From Candidatus Pantoea deserta (GTDB lineage: Bacteria > Pseudomonadota > Gammaproteobacteria > Enterobacterales > Enterobacteriaceae), in the NCBI RefSeq assembly GCF_003813865.1, contig NZ_RMVG01000010.1, positions 1-64,000 of the forward strand: 64,000 bases of DNA, given 5' to 3'. Below are positions 44,195 through 52,721 of this stretch, one piece after another. Each line of letters starts with the position of its first letter. The first letter of the stretch is position 1. The translations under genes were made by a program, and so were the position numbers. The notes under the pieces are model-generated. The model did not search any database. It was given only the letters and a program-made list of their open reading frames with translations, and was not told the DNA's origin.

Positions 44195-46649
44195 AGACCT
44201 CAAACTACAGGCGCTGCTGAAAGCGGTTAATCAGGCGCTGCGCCCGCTACAGCGCCTCCAGAACGAAACGCAATCAGTCAGCGATTCTCTTGCCGACATG
44301 CGCCGTAACCTGGCGGCGTTACAGGCGCAGTCGGCGAAAATCGACGCTTTTCGCGTGACCAGTCGCCAGCTGAACGACACGCAGCAGAAGCTAAAAGAGG
44401 CGAAAACGGCCACGGCGGCGCTGGCGCAGACAATGCGCAGCAGCGGCCAGCCAACCGCGGCGCAGAGCCGCGCGCTGGAGAAGGCGCGCCAGTACAGCGT
44501 CGCGTTGCAGAGCCAGACGCAAAGCCTGCGTCTTTCCATGCAGCAGCAGCGCGCGAGCCTGAACGATGCGGGCATCTCTACGCGTAATCTGAGCAGCGAG
44601 CAGCGGCGCCTGAAAACCACGGCGGCACAGACCAGCCAGAATCTTGACGGCCAGCAACAGCGGTTGCAGCGGCTTAATCAGCAGCAGGAACGCCAGCAGC
44701 AGATGACGGAGCGCTATCGTAAAGGTCAGGCGCTGGCGGGTAAAATTCGCAGCGCTGGCGCAGCCGGTCTTAACGTGGCGAAAAGCAGTTTTGCCGCCGG
44801 CGCGGCGCTGCTGCGTCCCGGTTACGATCTGGCGCGCACCGATGCCGTTTTGCGGGCCAGAACCGGCCTGAAGGCCGATTCGCCGCAGGCGGTTGCGCTG
44901 GAGAAGCAGGCGCGCAGCCTCAGCGTGCAGACGGGCATCTCTGCGCCGGATATTGCCCAGACGCAGCTCGACATCGCCCGCGCCGGCGGGTCGGTTGACG
45001 ACATCCGCGCCGCGACGCCGGTCGCGCTCAATATGGCGCAGGTTAATCATCAGTCAGCGGAAGATAATGCAGGTCTGCTGATGGACACCAAAGAGGCATT
45101 TGGTCTTAACAGCGGCGACATCGCACATCTGGGCGATGTGCTGAACGCCACGCTCGACCGGACCGGCATGAAGTTTGAAGCGCTGAGCAGCGCGATGAAT
45201 AGCGTTGCTCCGGAGGCTAAACGCGCAGGCGTCAGCGTTGAGCAGACCTCTGCCATGCTGGGACTGCTGGCGAAAAAACATATCACCGGCGCAGCGGCGG
45301 GCGAAGACGTCGGCGCGATCGTCACGCGGCTGAGGATGCCTGACGCCGAACGCCGCCTCGCTGCGCTTGGCGTACAGACCCGCGATAAAAACGGCGACAC
45401 GCGGGAGATATTGCCGCTGTTGCAGGATATGCAGGCCGCGTTCGCTAAAAAGGGAATGGGCGCTGCGGAGCAGGCCGACGTGCTGAAAAAAATCGTTGGT
45501 GATAAGGCGGCTGTGTCGGCCTCGCTGCTGACGCAGGGCGCGGCCAGCGGCGAGCTGGGCAGCCTGACTACGTCAGTTCAAGGGTCCGACGGCGGCACGG
45601 CGCGTATGGCGCTGGCGCAGCAGGATAGCCTTAGCGGGGATATGCAGAAGCTGGACGCTGCAAAGGCGGCTATCGGCGTCGATCTCTACGCGCCGCTCGA
45701 CGCCACGCTGCGCACGCTGACTCAGGATGTGACGCAGTTCCTACAGGTGATGGATGGGTGGTTGCAGGCTAACCCGGCGCTGGCCAGCGGTATCGCCACG
45801 GCGGCAGCGGTCGCGCTGACTTTTGTCGGCGTGCTGGGCGCTATTGGCGCGACAGTCTGGCCGGTGGTCAGCGGCATCAGCGCCATTATGGCTGGGGTTG
45901 AGATACTCGGCGGACTGTTCACCCTGGCAGGCGGCGCTATCGTGAGCGCCATCGGCGCCATTAGTTTGCCGGTAGTGGCTGTCGTTGCGGCCATCGTTGC
46001 CGGCGCGCTGTTAATCCGTCAGTACTGGGAGCCGATCAGCGCCTTTATCAGCGGCGTTGCGGAGGGATTTTCTGCCGCAATGGGACCGATAAGCGCAGCC
46101 TTTGCCCCGCTGCAGCCGGTATTCGCCTGGGTCACAGATAAAATCAAGGCCGTATGGAACGGCTTTACGCAGCTGCTGGCGCCGATCACATGGACGCAGG
46201 AGCAGCTGGGGGCCGCCGGGGATATGGGGAAAAACTTCGGCAATATGCTGGCCGCAGCGCTAAAACTCCCCAGTCATGCGCTCGATCAGCTGATCAACGG
46301 CATCGACTGGGTACTGAAAAAACTCGGCATCGTCAGTAATAAAAGCAACGAGCTGAAAGCCGATTTACCTTCGGACACCGCCTCTGACGGAAGCGGCGCC
46401 GCGATCGCCGCCAGCGGACTGCAAGCTAAGGTATCGACCGGCAACGGGTCTTACCAGCCGGTATTGGTTTCAGCCGCAGGCGGCGGCGCGGTGCAGCAAA
46501 ACGCTTACACCAACAATATCACCGTGAATGCGTCGTCCGGTATGGATGCCCACGAGATGGGGCGGGTCATTCAGCAACATTTAGCGCAGCAGCAGTTTGA
46601 GAAGCAAAACCGGCAGCGCAGCGCCATGAGGGGAGGGTTTAATCCATGA
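44187..46649 (+). CDS. T: Tail tape measure protein T
   Basis: 820 aa, the usual size for P2 T (815). A long coiled-coil N-terminal part (residues 1-180, rich in Gln, Arg, Ala) leads to a conserved core (ARTGLKADSPQAVALEKQAR, GMKFEALSSAMNSVAPEAKRAG, TSAMLGLLAKKHITG) and several hydrophobic segments around residues 530-610. It sets tail length and helps puncture. The full length indicates a normal-length tail of P2 type. Confidence 0.94.
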   Translation: MSEDLKLQALLKAVNQALRPLQRLQNETQSVSDSLADMRRNLAALQAQSAKIDAFRVTSRQLNDTQQKLKEAKTATAALAQTMRSSGQPTAAQSRALEKARQYSVALQSQTQSLRLSMQQQRASLNDAGISTRNLSSEQRRLKTTAAQTSQNLDGQQQRLQRLNQQQERQQQMTERYRKGQALAGKIRSAGAAGLNVAKSSFAAGAALLRPGYDLARTDAVLRARTGLKADSPQAVALEKQARSLSVQTGISAPDIAQTQLDIARAGGSVDDIRAATPVALNMAQVNHQSAEDNAGLLMDTKEAFGLNSGDIAHLGDVLNATLDRTGMKFEALSSAMNSVAPEAKRAGVSVEQTSAMLGLLAKKHITGAAAGEDVGAIVTRLRMPDAERRLAALGVQTRDKNGDTREILPLLQDMQAAFAKKGMGAAEQADVLKKIVGDKAAVSASLLTQGAASGELGSLTTSVQGSDGGTARMALAQQDSLSGDMQKLDAAKAAIGVDLYAPLDATLRTLTQDVTQFLQVMDGWLQANPALASGIATAAAVALTFVGVLGAIGATVWPVVSGISAIMAGVEILGGLFTLAGGAIVSAIGAISLPVVAVVAAIVAGALLIRQYWEPISAFISGVAEGFSAAMGPISAAFAPLQPVFAWVTDKIKAVWNGFTQLLAPITWTQEQLGAAGDMGKNFGNMLAAALKLPSHALDQLINGIDWVLKKLGIVSNKSNELKADLPSDTASDGSGAAIAASGLQAKVSTGNGSYQPVLVSAAGGGAVQQNAYTNNITVNASSGMDAHEMGRVIQQHLAQQQFEKQNRQRSAMRGGFNP

Positions 46650-47152
46650 TGATGATTTACGGCATGCTGCCGTTTATGCGGCAAACGCTGCCTTATAATA
46701 AGCTGGAGCATAGCAGCGGCTGGAAATGGGCCAGCAGCAACCGCGTCGGCAGGCGCGCGGCCGTGCAGTTTACCGGTAAAGACTCTGAAAACATTACTCT
46801 GAGCGGCGAGCTGCGCCCGGAAATTACCGGCGGCCCGCTCAAGGTGCTGGCGTTTCAGCTGCTGGCCGACGAAGGGCGCGCCTGGCCGCTCATTGGCGGC
46901 GATGGCACTATCTATGGCATGTATGTCATCAACAAATTTACAACCACACACACCGACTTCTACGCTGACGGCAGCGCGCGCATGATTGCTTTTAACCTCA
47001 GCCTGCTGCGTGTTGACGAGTCGCTGGTTTCAATGTTCGGCGATCTTGCCGCCCAGGGCGACGCGCTATGGGCGAAGGCGAAAACCGTGGCGGGTAATGT
47101 CGCGTCGGGTATTAACAGCGCGATTTCAACGGCGGGAGGCTTATCTCAGTGA
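46646..47152 (+). CDS. U: Tail protein U
   Basis: 168 aa, P2 gpU family. It begins MIYGMLPFMRQTLPYNKLEH and contains GRRAAVQFTGKDSENITLSG and EGRAWPLIGGDGTIYGMYVI. It forms part of the tail tip/baseplate hub. The start (three ATG codons in a row) overlaps the T stop and is preceded by GGGGAGGG. Its stop overlaps the D start (GTGA). Confidence 0.92.
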   Translation: MMMIYGMLPFMRQTLPYNKLEHSSGWKWASSNRVGRRAAVQFTGKDSENITLSGELRPEITGGPLKVLAFQLLADEGRAWPLIGGDGTIYGMYVINKFTTTHTDFYADGSARMIAFNLSLLRVDESLVSMFGDLAAQGDALWAKAKTVAGNVASGINSAISTAGGLSQ

Positions 47153-48291
47153 GCGATGCTGGCACCTTAGCGATTAAGGCGGGAAGCCGGGCGGCACCCG
47201 ATTTTATGCTGTGGATCGGCAGCAAAGACGTTACTCCTAATCTGCGCGACAGGCTGATTTCCCTGACGCTCACCGATAACCGCGGTTTCGAAGCCGACAC
47301 GCTGGATATAACCCTGGATGACAGCGACGGCCTGTTGCAGTTGCCGCAGCGCGGGACCGTGGTGTCGCTGTTTCTGGGGTGGGTTAGCCAGTTGCATAAT
47401 AAAGGGGACTATACGGTCGATCAGGTGCGTCACAGCGGCGCGCCCGATGTACTGAATATCGTCGCGCGCAGCGTCGATTTTCGCGGTGAGATAAACAAAG
47501 CGCGTGACGTCTCTTACCACAACGTCACGTTGGGCAGCATCGTGACGCAGATAGCCCAGCGCTGCGGCCTGATTTTGCAGATGGCGGAGGGGTTTGCGGA
47601 CATCAAGGTTGATCATATCGACCAGACTCATGAAACAGACCCCGCCTTTGTTACCCGGCTGGCTACCGACTATGGCGCGGTTGCCGTAATCAAAGCGGGA
47701 CGTCTGCTGTTTTTGCGGCCCGGCAGCGGCGAGTTAGCCAGCGGCCAGGCAATCCCTGCCGTAATGCTGACGCGCAAGGATGGCGATCAACACAGTTTTA
47801 CCCTCGCCGATCGCACCTTCTATACAGGGGTACAGGCGAAATGGCACTCAAACCAGGAGGCAAAAACGCATGTTGTGCAGATGCAGCGCAAGGCAAAGGC
47901 AACCAACGCCGATGCTGTTCCCCATCCTGATGCGAAAAGCGCGCCGCAGTTAACGGATCAGCAGCAAGAGGATTATCTGTCCGGTGAGGAAAGTAATCTG
48001 CTGGTGCTGCCGGATATTTTCAGCAGTAAAGAGGCGGCAATTCAGGCGGCGCAGGCGAAATGGAGTGAGATACAGCGCGGCGCGGTTCACTTTACCTTTC
48101 AGCTGGCGGCAGGACGCGCCGATCTCTATCCTGAAACGCCGGTCAGGGTCAGCGGCTTTAAGGCTGTGATTGACGCCAGCGCCTGGTTGATCAGCAAGGT
48201 TACGCATAACCTGGATGCTAAGGGAGGGTTTACGACCAGGCTGGAGTTAGAGAATGACATCACAGACGTCGAGTGTGAGCTTGTTGACTAA
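47149..48291 (+). CDS. D: Baseplate hub protein D (P2 gpD, late control)
   Basis: 380 aa from GTG 47149. It matches phage late-control gene D: PDFMLWIGSKDVTPNLRDRL near the N-terminus, ETDPAFVTRLATDYGAVAVI in the middle and AVIDASAWLISKVTHNLD near the end. It forms the hub that carries the spike (a gp27/VgrG-like fold). Full length. It is followed by ogr, as in P2. Confidence 0.94.
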   Translation: MSDAGTLAIKAGSRAAPDFMLWIGSKDVTPNLRDRLISLTLTDNRGFEADTLDITLDDSDGLLQLPQRGTVVSLFLGWVSQLHNKGDYTVDQVRHSGAPDVLNIVARSVDFRGEINKARDVSYHNVTLGSIVTQIAQRCGLILQMAEGFADIKVDHIDQTHETDPAFVTRLATDYGAVAVIKAGRLLFLRPGSGELASGQAIPAVMLTRKDGDQHSFTLADRTFYTGVQAKWHSNQEAKTHVVQMQRKAKATNADAVPHPDAKSAPQLTDQQQEDYLSGEESNLLVLPDIFSSKEAAIQAAQAKWSEIQRGAVHFTFQLAAGRADLYPETPVRVSGFKAVIDASAWLISKVTHNLDAKGGFTTRLELENDITDVECELVD

Positions 48292-48366
48292 CTAATAGTT
48301 AATTAATTTGCTTTTTGTGAGTTTATGGCGCGATAATGAGTCGGTCAATTACGGAGGAACTCACAA

Positions 48367-48582
48367 ATGATGCATTGCCCATTGTGTCAGAGCGCTGCCC
48401 ATACGCGCAGTAGCCGTTACATCTCAAACGAAACCAAAGAGCGTTATAACCAGTGTCAGAACATTAATTGCAGCTGTACTTTCAAGACGCACGAGAGCGT
48501 GACCGGCATGATTGTGACGCCGGGTAAAATCGAGAAGGTTGCGATAGCGAAAAAGTCGTCTGAGGCTGGCGCCCGTGCCTGA
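48367..48582 (+). CDS. ogr: Late-gene activator Ogr/Delta family
   Basis: 71 aa. The zinc site is formed by CPLCQ near the N-terminus and CQNINCSCTFKTHES (about residues 30-45), as in P2 Ogr and P4 Delta. GGAGG precedes the start. Ogr binds RNA polymerase alpha subunit and activates the late promoters that drive lysis and tail genes. Its retention implies that the tail genes here still obey the phage late switch. I could not locate the TGT-N12-ACA late-promoter boxes with certainty. Confidence 0.93.
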   Translation: MMHCPLCQSAAHTRSSRYISNETKERYNQCQNINCSCTFKTHESVTGMIVTPGKIEKVAIAKKSSEAGARA

Positions 48583-48605
48583 GCCTGAGCGCCTGTAAGT
48601 AGTGA

Positions 48606-48628
48606 AGCCCGCGTCAGCGGGTTTTTTT
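48606..48628 (+). terminator. Terminator of the ogr transcript
   Basis: AGCCCGC pairs with GCGGGTT around a short loop and is followed by a run of seven Ts, about 25 bases after the ogr stop. Confidence 0.88.
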
Positions 48629-48636
48629 ATGGCGGC

Positions 48637-48672
48637 AGCGCCGCCTCTTGGAGTTCTGTCATTAACTGTACG
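48637..48672 (+). repeat. 36-bp direct repeat, copy 2 (after ogr)
   Basis: Identical to 34581-34616 within gene A. It begins right after the ogr terminator, the place where attR would start in a P2-like prophage. The sequence that follows is AT-rich and has no further similarity to gene A. Confidence 0.9.
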
Positions 48673-49624
48673 TTAGCTATTGATTGAAAAGCTGGTTATT
48701 GATTGAACTGATACAGCGTTATAGCCTCGTCTTCATACAACTGGACATCATGCAGTAACAATTTATTGATTATTTTTAGAACCTCGCGTGCCTCATCTAT
48801 CCAGCAGCCTTAACACTCCCAGGCAGGCTGATCTGGTCATATCTGGAATACTTTCTGTTAAGCGGACACAGATTGAATATGCTCTAAAGTATTGGCAGGC
48901 CTGCTTGCATTATTTCATCACTTTCAATAGCCAGTCTGGAAAAATAAGCATGCAAATACGCCGGGGTAAGTTGCTATTTGCGTATTAAAGTAAAAAATTC
49001 AGATGCGATGATACAATCATGCTCAAAATGCTTAGCTTGTATGCTGGTAATTCTTTACATGCTACTCTGACCGACCCATAGTAAGTAGGGGCAGCTATTT
49101 CAATGTTATCTTTTGAAGCTTAAGGATTAAGCAAATGTTAATAAATGGAAAGTTTGTAATTAGCAACGCAGATTATTCACCCTCTGACTTTCCCAGAGCA
49201 AGGACCTTTCGGATTTCCTCAGCTGAGAGAGCATTCTAAAAAATGCCGCTTGTAGAGCATGACTAAGCAAGGGAACGATGCCGCCGAGGCGCTACCTGAT
49301 GGTCGGCCGGTCATTATGAGGATCGCTTTCCAGACTGAATACTTCCGGCAGAGATGTTATTACCGCGTTTTTTCGGTGCTCCGTTTAATCAGGATGGATA
49401 GTTAGCCTTATTGTCTGGTAGCTGTGGGTGGTTCCATAATAGCGTATGGGTAAATACCTGTGTGGAAGAATGTCAGGCGGCATTCAGGAAGAATAATCAG
49501 GGGGCATATAATCATTGCATATTATTCAGAATGAAAGTCCATGCGTAACGCATTAATTATACTTCAAACACCCTTGAGACAGGTATGAAAATATACTTGC
49601 ATATGGTCAGATGAGGTTATAGAA

Positions 49625-49897
49625 ATGATTAAGATTTTAGTGAAGTTTGTTAAGGTGATTTACTTCTGTATTCTACTGTTGGCAGCCGGTAGGTTAATCA
49701 GGTATTTTTATTACGACATAATAAGCCCGCGTGTCGCGTCAGGATTAGCTGATTTTATTTTTACTACCTCATATCCTGAGCAGATTGGGGATGTATATCT
49801 TTATTCTAATGCTTTTTTTACTGTTTTATTAACTATTTGCGCATATGTTTTTCCTAAAAGGTTCTTGCGATTTTTTTTGAAAAAAGCGCAAGGTTAA
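49625..49897 (+). CDS. Small two-helix membrane protein
   Basis: 90 aa with GAGG 9 bases before the ATG. Two hydrophobic segments are visible at about residues 7-26 and 58-75, separated by a loop with RYFYYDIISPRVASG, and the C-terminus is basic. It is AT-rich, unlike the tail genes. I do not recognise a family. It lies alone behind the tail cluster and before the ileX tRNA; a self-protection (immunity) or superinfection role is conceivable but has no direct support. Confidence 0.6.
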   Translation: MIKILVKFVKVIYFCILLLAAGRLIRYFYYDIISPRVASGLADFIFTTSYPEQIGDVYLYSNAFFTVLLTICAYVFPKRFLRFFLKKAQG

Positions 49898-50295
49898 CAC
49901 CGTAGTATTATCCTGATTCCAGCTGTGAGGATAAAGAGCCTTGCTCTAAATAGTGTAAGCTGCTTCTGTCTTAGATAAGTGAGACCGCTTCCATAGAATT
50001 ATATTATCGCTGTTTTCGCGGCAGGCATGGCGAGATTAACTCCGGCGGGTTTTTATACCGTTGGCGGCCATAATGACTTGTAATGCCGGGGTTATTGATT
50101 CGCTTGCGAAATATTTTAATGGTTTTTACGCCTGATTTTTCTGATTGCAATTGATGCCAGGCAGGAGCGCATTGCTTGTAGGGGGATTACAAAGGATAAG
50201 GGAATAACTATAACTTCGAAATATTAGTTTCTTCTGAGGGGACGGCTTTTAAGGAGGATCTAAAAAAATTTGATTATTGCGGCTGATAAAAAATT
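49898..50295. other. Gap between the small membrane-protein gene and ileX
   Basis: About 400 AT-rich bases with no supported gene or RNA. It lies downstream (3' side) of the tRNA. Confidence 0.5.
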
Positions 50296-50371
50296 TGGTG
50301 GCCCCTGCTGGGTTTGAACCAGCGACCAAGCGATTATGAGTCGCCTGCTCTAACCACTGAGCTAAGGGGCC
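50296..50371 (-). tRNA. ileX: tRNA-Ile2 (anticodon CAU, lysidine-modified)
   Basis: 76 bases ending in an encoded CCA. The minus strand starts GGCCCCTTAGCTCAG and folds into a complete cloverleaf with TTCAAACCC in the T arm; the anticodon CAT is at 50336-50338. The sequence matches E. coli ileX, which likewise sits beside mug and rpoD. TilS converts the anticodon C to lysidine so that it reads AUA. The 3' end faces the phage-derived region, but no second copy of its 3' part was seen on the far side. Confidence 0.96.
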
Positions 50372-50579
50372 AGCGGAGCGGGGATTATAATGTATCTGTT
50401 TGGCGCAATCCAGCACTCACTCGCCAGATGCTGAAAAAACACCCAGCGCATGAGTGCTTGATTACACTGAACATTTCCAAAACACAGGGTCTGTTTTGAC
50501 ACTTTTTACGCGGGCAGCGCGAACAGGTAAATTCGCTCTGACCCGCCAGTCTTATCCCGCAGTCCGCAACTGCGCCTGC

Positions 50580-51392
50580 TTAGCCTTGTGCATCGGCCTC
50601 AGAATGCCGATAGCGCGACGCAGGCTGGTTCAGCGACAAATAGGGCACCATAGTACCGCGCGCGCGATCGTAATCCTGCCACAGCGCAATGTCCTCCAGC
50701 GCTGGAATCGTCACCGCTTCGCCCGCATCCAGCCCGGCCAGCGCGGCATCCACCATATCTTCTACTTCCATCACCATATGCGTCGGGATCTCCTCGATGG
50801 ACTTACCAGAGCGGTCGAATATTTCAGTGCGCGTTGCGCCAGGCAGAACGGCCTGCACCTGCACGCCACTGTTTGCCAGCTCGCGTTGCATTGAGCGGGT
50901 CAGCGTCAGCACAAAAGATTTGCTGCCGTTATAGGCGCCGTTAAACATCTCATGCATCAGTCCGAGCACCGAGGCGACATTAATAATCACACCCCGTCTA
51001 CGAGCGCGAAATGCGTTGCCGGCTGCATGGGCGAGCCGGGTAGGGGCAAGGATATTTAGCGCCAGCATGGCCTGAATGCGAGCGCTATCGGCATCAAGAA
51101 ACTCCCCATCCACGCTCATCCCGGCGTTATTCGCCAGTAGCGTAATCGCCGCGTTGTTTTGTAGCTCTTGCTCGACGCGTTGCAGATCCTCTGCGTTAGT
51201 CAAATCGGCGCGCAGAATGCGTACCTCAATAGCGTGCTGCTGCTGTAGCGACTGCGCCAGCGTCTCCAGCCTCGCCCGATCGCGCGCCACCATTATCAGA
51301 TCGTACCCGCGTGCTGCCAGACGTCGTGCGTATGTCGCGCCGATACCGCTTGATGCGCCAGTAATTAAAGCAAAGCCCTGCGATGATGACAT
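50580..51392 (-). CDS. Short-chain dehydrogenase/reductase
   Basis: 270 aa from ATG 51392 (GAGGT upstream). The NAD(P)-binding TGASSGIGATYARRLAARG (about residues 11-29), LANNAGMSVDG, and the catalytic Ser-Tyr-Lys (NVASVLGL; AYNGSKSFV) define a classical SDR. Substrate is unknown. It is divergent from a TetR regulator whose intergenic repeats overlap its promoter and early leader, so it is very probably the controlled gene. Confidence 0.87.
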   Translation of the reverse strand: MSSSQGFALITGASSGIGATYARRLAARGYDLIMVARDRARLETLAQSLQQQHAIEVRILRADLTNAEDLQRVEQELQNNAAITLLANNAGMSVDGEFLDADSARIQAMLALNILAPTRLAHAAGNAFRARRRGVIINVASVLGLMHEMFNGAYNGSKSFVLTLTRSMQRELANSGVQVQAVLPGATRTEIFDRSGKSIEEIPTHMVMEVEDMVDAALAGLDAGEAVTIPALEDIALWQDYDRARGTMVPYLSLNQPASRYRHSEADAQG

Positions 51393-51408
51393 GGTAAACC
51401 TCGTTTGC

Positions 51409-51480
51409 ATGATGGTCGTCATATGTGTGCTTAATATGACGACCATCATACGTGTCGTCAAGATACAATATGATGGTCGT
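51409..51480. promoter_or_regulatory. TetR-type operator array between SDR and TetR genes
   Basis: A perfect 16-bp inverted repeat, ATGATGGTCGTCATAT (51409-51424) and its complement (51434-51449), is followed by a third 11-base copy ATGATGGTCGT (51470-51480). The arms are also partly palindromic (ATGA-TCAT). The array fills the region between the two divergent starts, as expected for a TetR regulator controlling itself and the SDR. Confidence 0.8.
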
Positions 51481-51524
51481 AATAATCACTATGAATGGCA
51501 GAACGTATCAGCGGGAATAAAGCA

Positions 51525-52115
51525 ATGGATAAACAAAGCCATAAAGCGCGTACGCGTCAGCGCATACTGGATGAAGCAGCGCGAGTGATGCGTGAGTGCG
51601 GCACCGAGGGGATTGGTGTTGCCGCCTTAATGAAGCGGGCAGGGCTGACTCACGGCGGCTTCTACGCGCATTTTGACTCGCGTGAGGCGCTGGTGCAGGC
51701 GGTTATCAGTGAAATGTTCGCTGACTCGGCACAGCGTATGCAGCCACTCTGGCAGCAGTCCGATCCGGCCCAGCGGCTGCGAACCTTGATTAACTACTAT
51801 CTCTCCGAGGCGCATCGCGACGCGCCTGCTGAAGGCTGTCCGGTGCCTGCGCTGGTCAGCGAAGTAGGCCATCTGCCGGAAGAGGCGAAAGTGGTGTTTG
51901 CCCAGGGCGTCGCGTCGCTGCTGCAACGGCTAAGGGATCTGCTGGCTGAGCTGGGACATGGCGACAGCGAGGCGTTAGCCAGCAGTCTGCTGGCGGAAAT
52001 GGTCGGCGCGCTGGCGCTGGCGCGCGCCTGCCCGGATAAAACCCGTTCCGACGCGATGCTGGCGCACAGTCGTCAGCTGCTGAAACAGCGCACCGGTCTT
52101 GAGGATGCCGCATGA
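51525..52115 (+). CDS. TetR/AcrR family transcriptional regulator
   Basis: 196 aa from ATG 51525 (an ATG 10 codons upstream is possible). The N-terminal helix-turn-helix reads ILDEAARVMRECGTEGIGVA then LMKRAGLTHGGFYAHFDSRE, the standard TetR pattern; the C-terminus is a TetR_C ligand domain with SLLAEMVGALALARA. It probably represses the divergent SDR gene and itself. The stop overlaps the mug start by 4 bases (ATGA), placing mug in the same transcript. Confidence 0.88.
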   Translation: MDKQSHKARTRQRILDEAARVMRECGTEGIGVAALMKRAGLTHGGFYAHFDSREALVQAVISEMFADSAQRMQPLWQQSDPAQRLRTLINYYLSEAHRDAPAEGCPVPALVSEVGHLPEEAKVVFAQGVASLLQRLRDLLAELGHGDSEALASSLLAEMVGALALARACPDKTRSDAMLAHSRQLLKQRTGLEDAA

Positions 52116-52630
52116 GCGAACACAACATTACCGATATTATCGCGTCCGACCTTGAAGTGCTGTTCTGCGGTATCAATCCCGGTCACTCCACGGCGCATAA
52201 GGGCTATCACTTCGCGCACCCTGGAAACCGCTTCTGGAAGGTACTGCACCTTGCTGGCTTTACTCATCAGCAGCTTAAACCTGAAGAGGAAAAACGGCTG
52301 CTGGAAACGGGCTGCGGCATTACCATGCTGGTCGAACGTCCCACCGTGCAGGCGAATCAGCTGGCCGCCGAGGAGCTGCGCGACGGCGGTGCCAGGCTGA
52401 CGGATAAAGTGCTCAATTACCAGCCGCGCGTGCTGGCCATCCTGGGTAAAGATGCCTTTAAGCGCGCCTTTAATCAGCGCAAGGTTGAGTGGGGCATGCA
52501 GGGGATCTTTATGGGCAAAACCCAGGTGTGGGTGCTGCCGAACCCCAGCGGCTTAAACCGCGCCTCGCTGGATGAAATCGTCGAGTCTTATCGGCAACTT
52601 CATGATGCGTTACAGAAAAATAACATTTAA
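52112..52630 (+). CDS. mug: G/U mismatch-specific DNA glycosylase Mug
   Basis: 172 aa. The uracil-DNA-glycosylase superfamily motifs of Mug are present: FCGINPGHSTAHKGYHFAHPGNRFW (residues 18-42, catalytic Asn in GINPG) and LPNPSGLNR (about residues 141-149). It removes uracil and ethenocytosine opposite guanine. Position between ileX and rpoD is as in E. coli, but its overlap with an upstream TetR gene is unusual. Confidence 0.95.
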   Translation: MSEHNITDIIASDLEVLFCGINPGHSTAHKGYHFAHPGNRFWKVLHLAGFTHQQLKPEEEKRLLETGCGITMLVERPTVQANQLAAEELRDGGARLTDKVLNYQPRVLAILGKDAFKRAFNQRKVEWGMQGIFMGKTQVWVLPNPSGLNRASLDEIVESYRQLHDALQKNNI

Positions 52631-52721
52631 AACGTGAGCAGGCTCGGCTAACTGCGGGATGGTGATTGTTCCCTGCCCGGTTCCTGGCTAAACCAGGGGC
52701 TGGACTAAAAAGGGGAGTGGA

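Larger units (their letters stand above)
48583..49624. other. AT-rich, largely decayed region after ogr
   Basis: Besides the terminator and the repeat, there is no intact gene I can support. Short frames occur (about 66 codons from 48788; about 35 codons from 49135; a piece ending near 49545 with VWVNTCVEECQAAFRKNNQG) that look like remnants of unidentified genes. The drop in GC relative to both sides suggests foreign or degraded DNA. Confidence 0.6.

Noticed and set aside
48788..48988. 66-codon frame after ogr
   Set aside because: No Shine-Dalgarno, no recognisable motif and surrounded by decayed sequence; described under the region entry only.
50296..50371. ileX tRNA as the attachment site of the phage-derived element
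   Set aside because: The 3' end faces the element, which is suggestive, but I found no duplicate of the tRNA 3' end near ddlA or cI, and there is no integrase. Kept only as a positional note.
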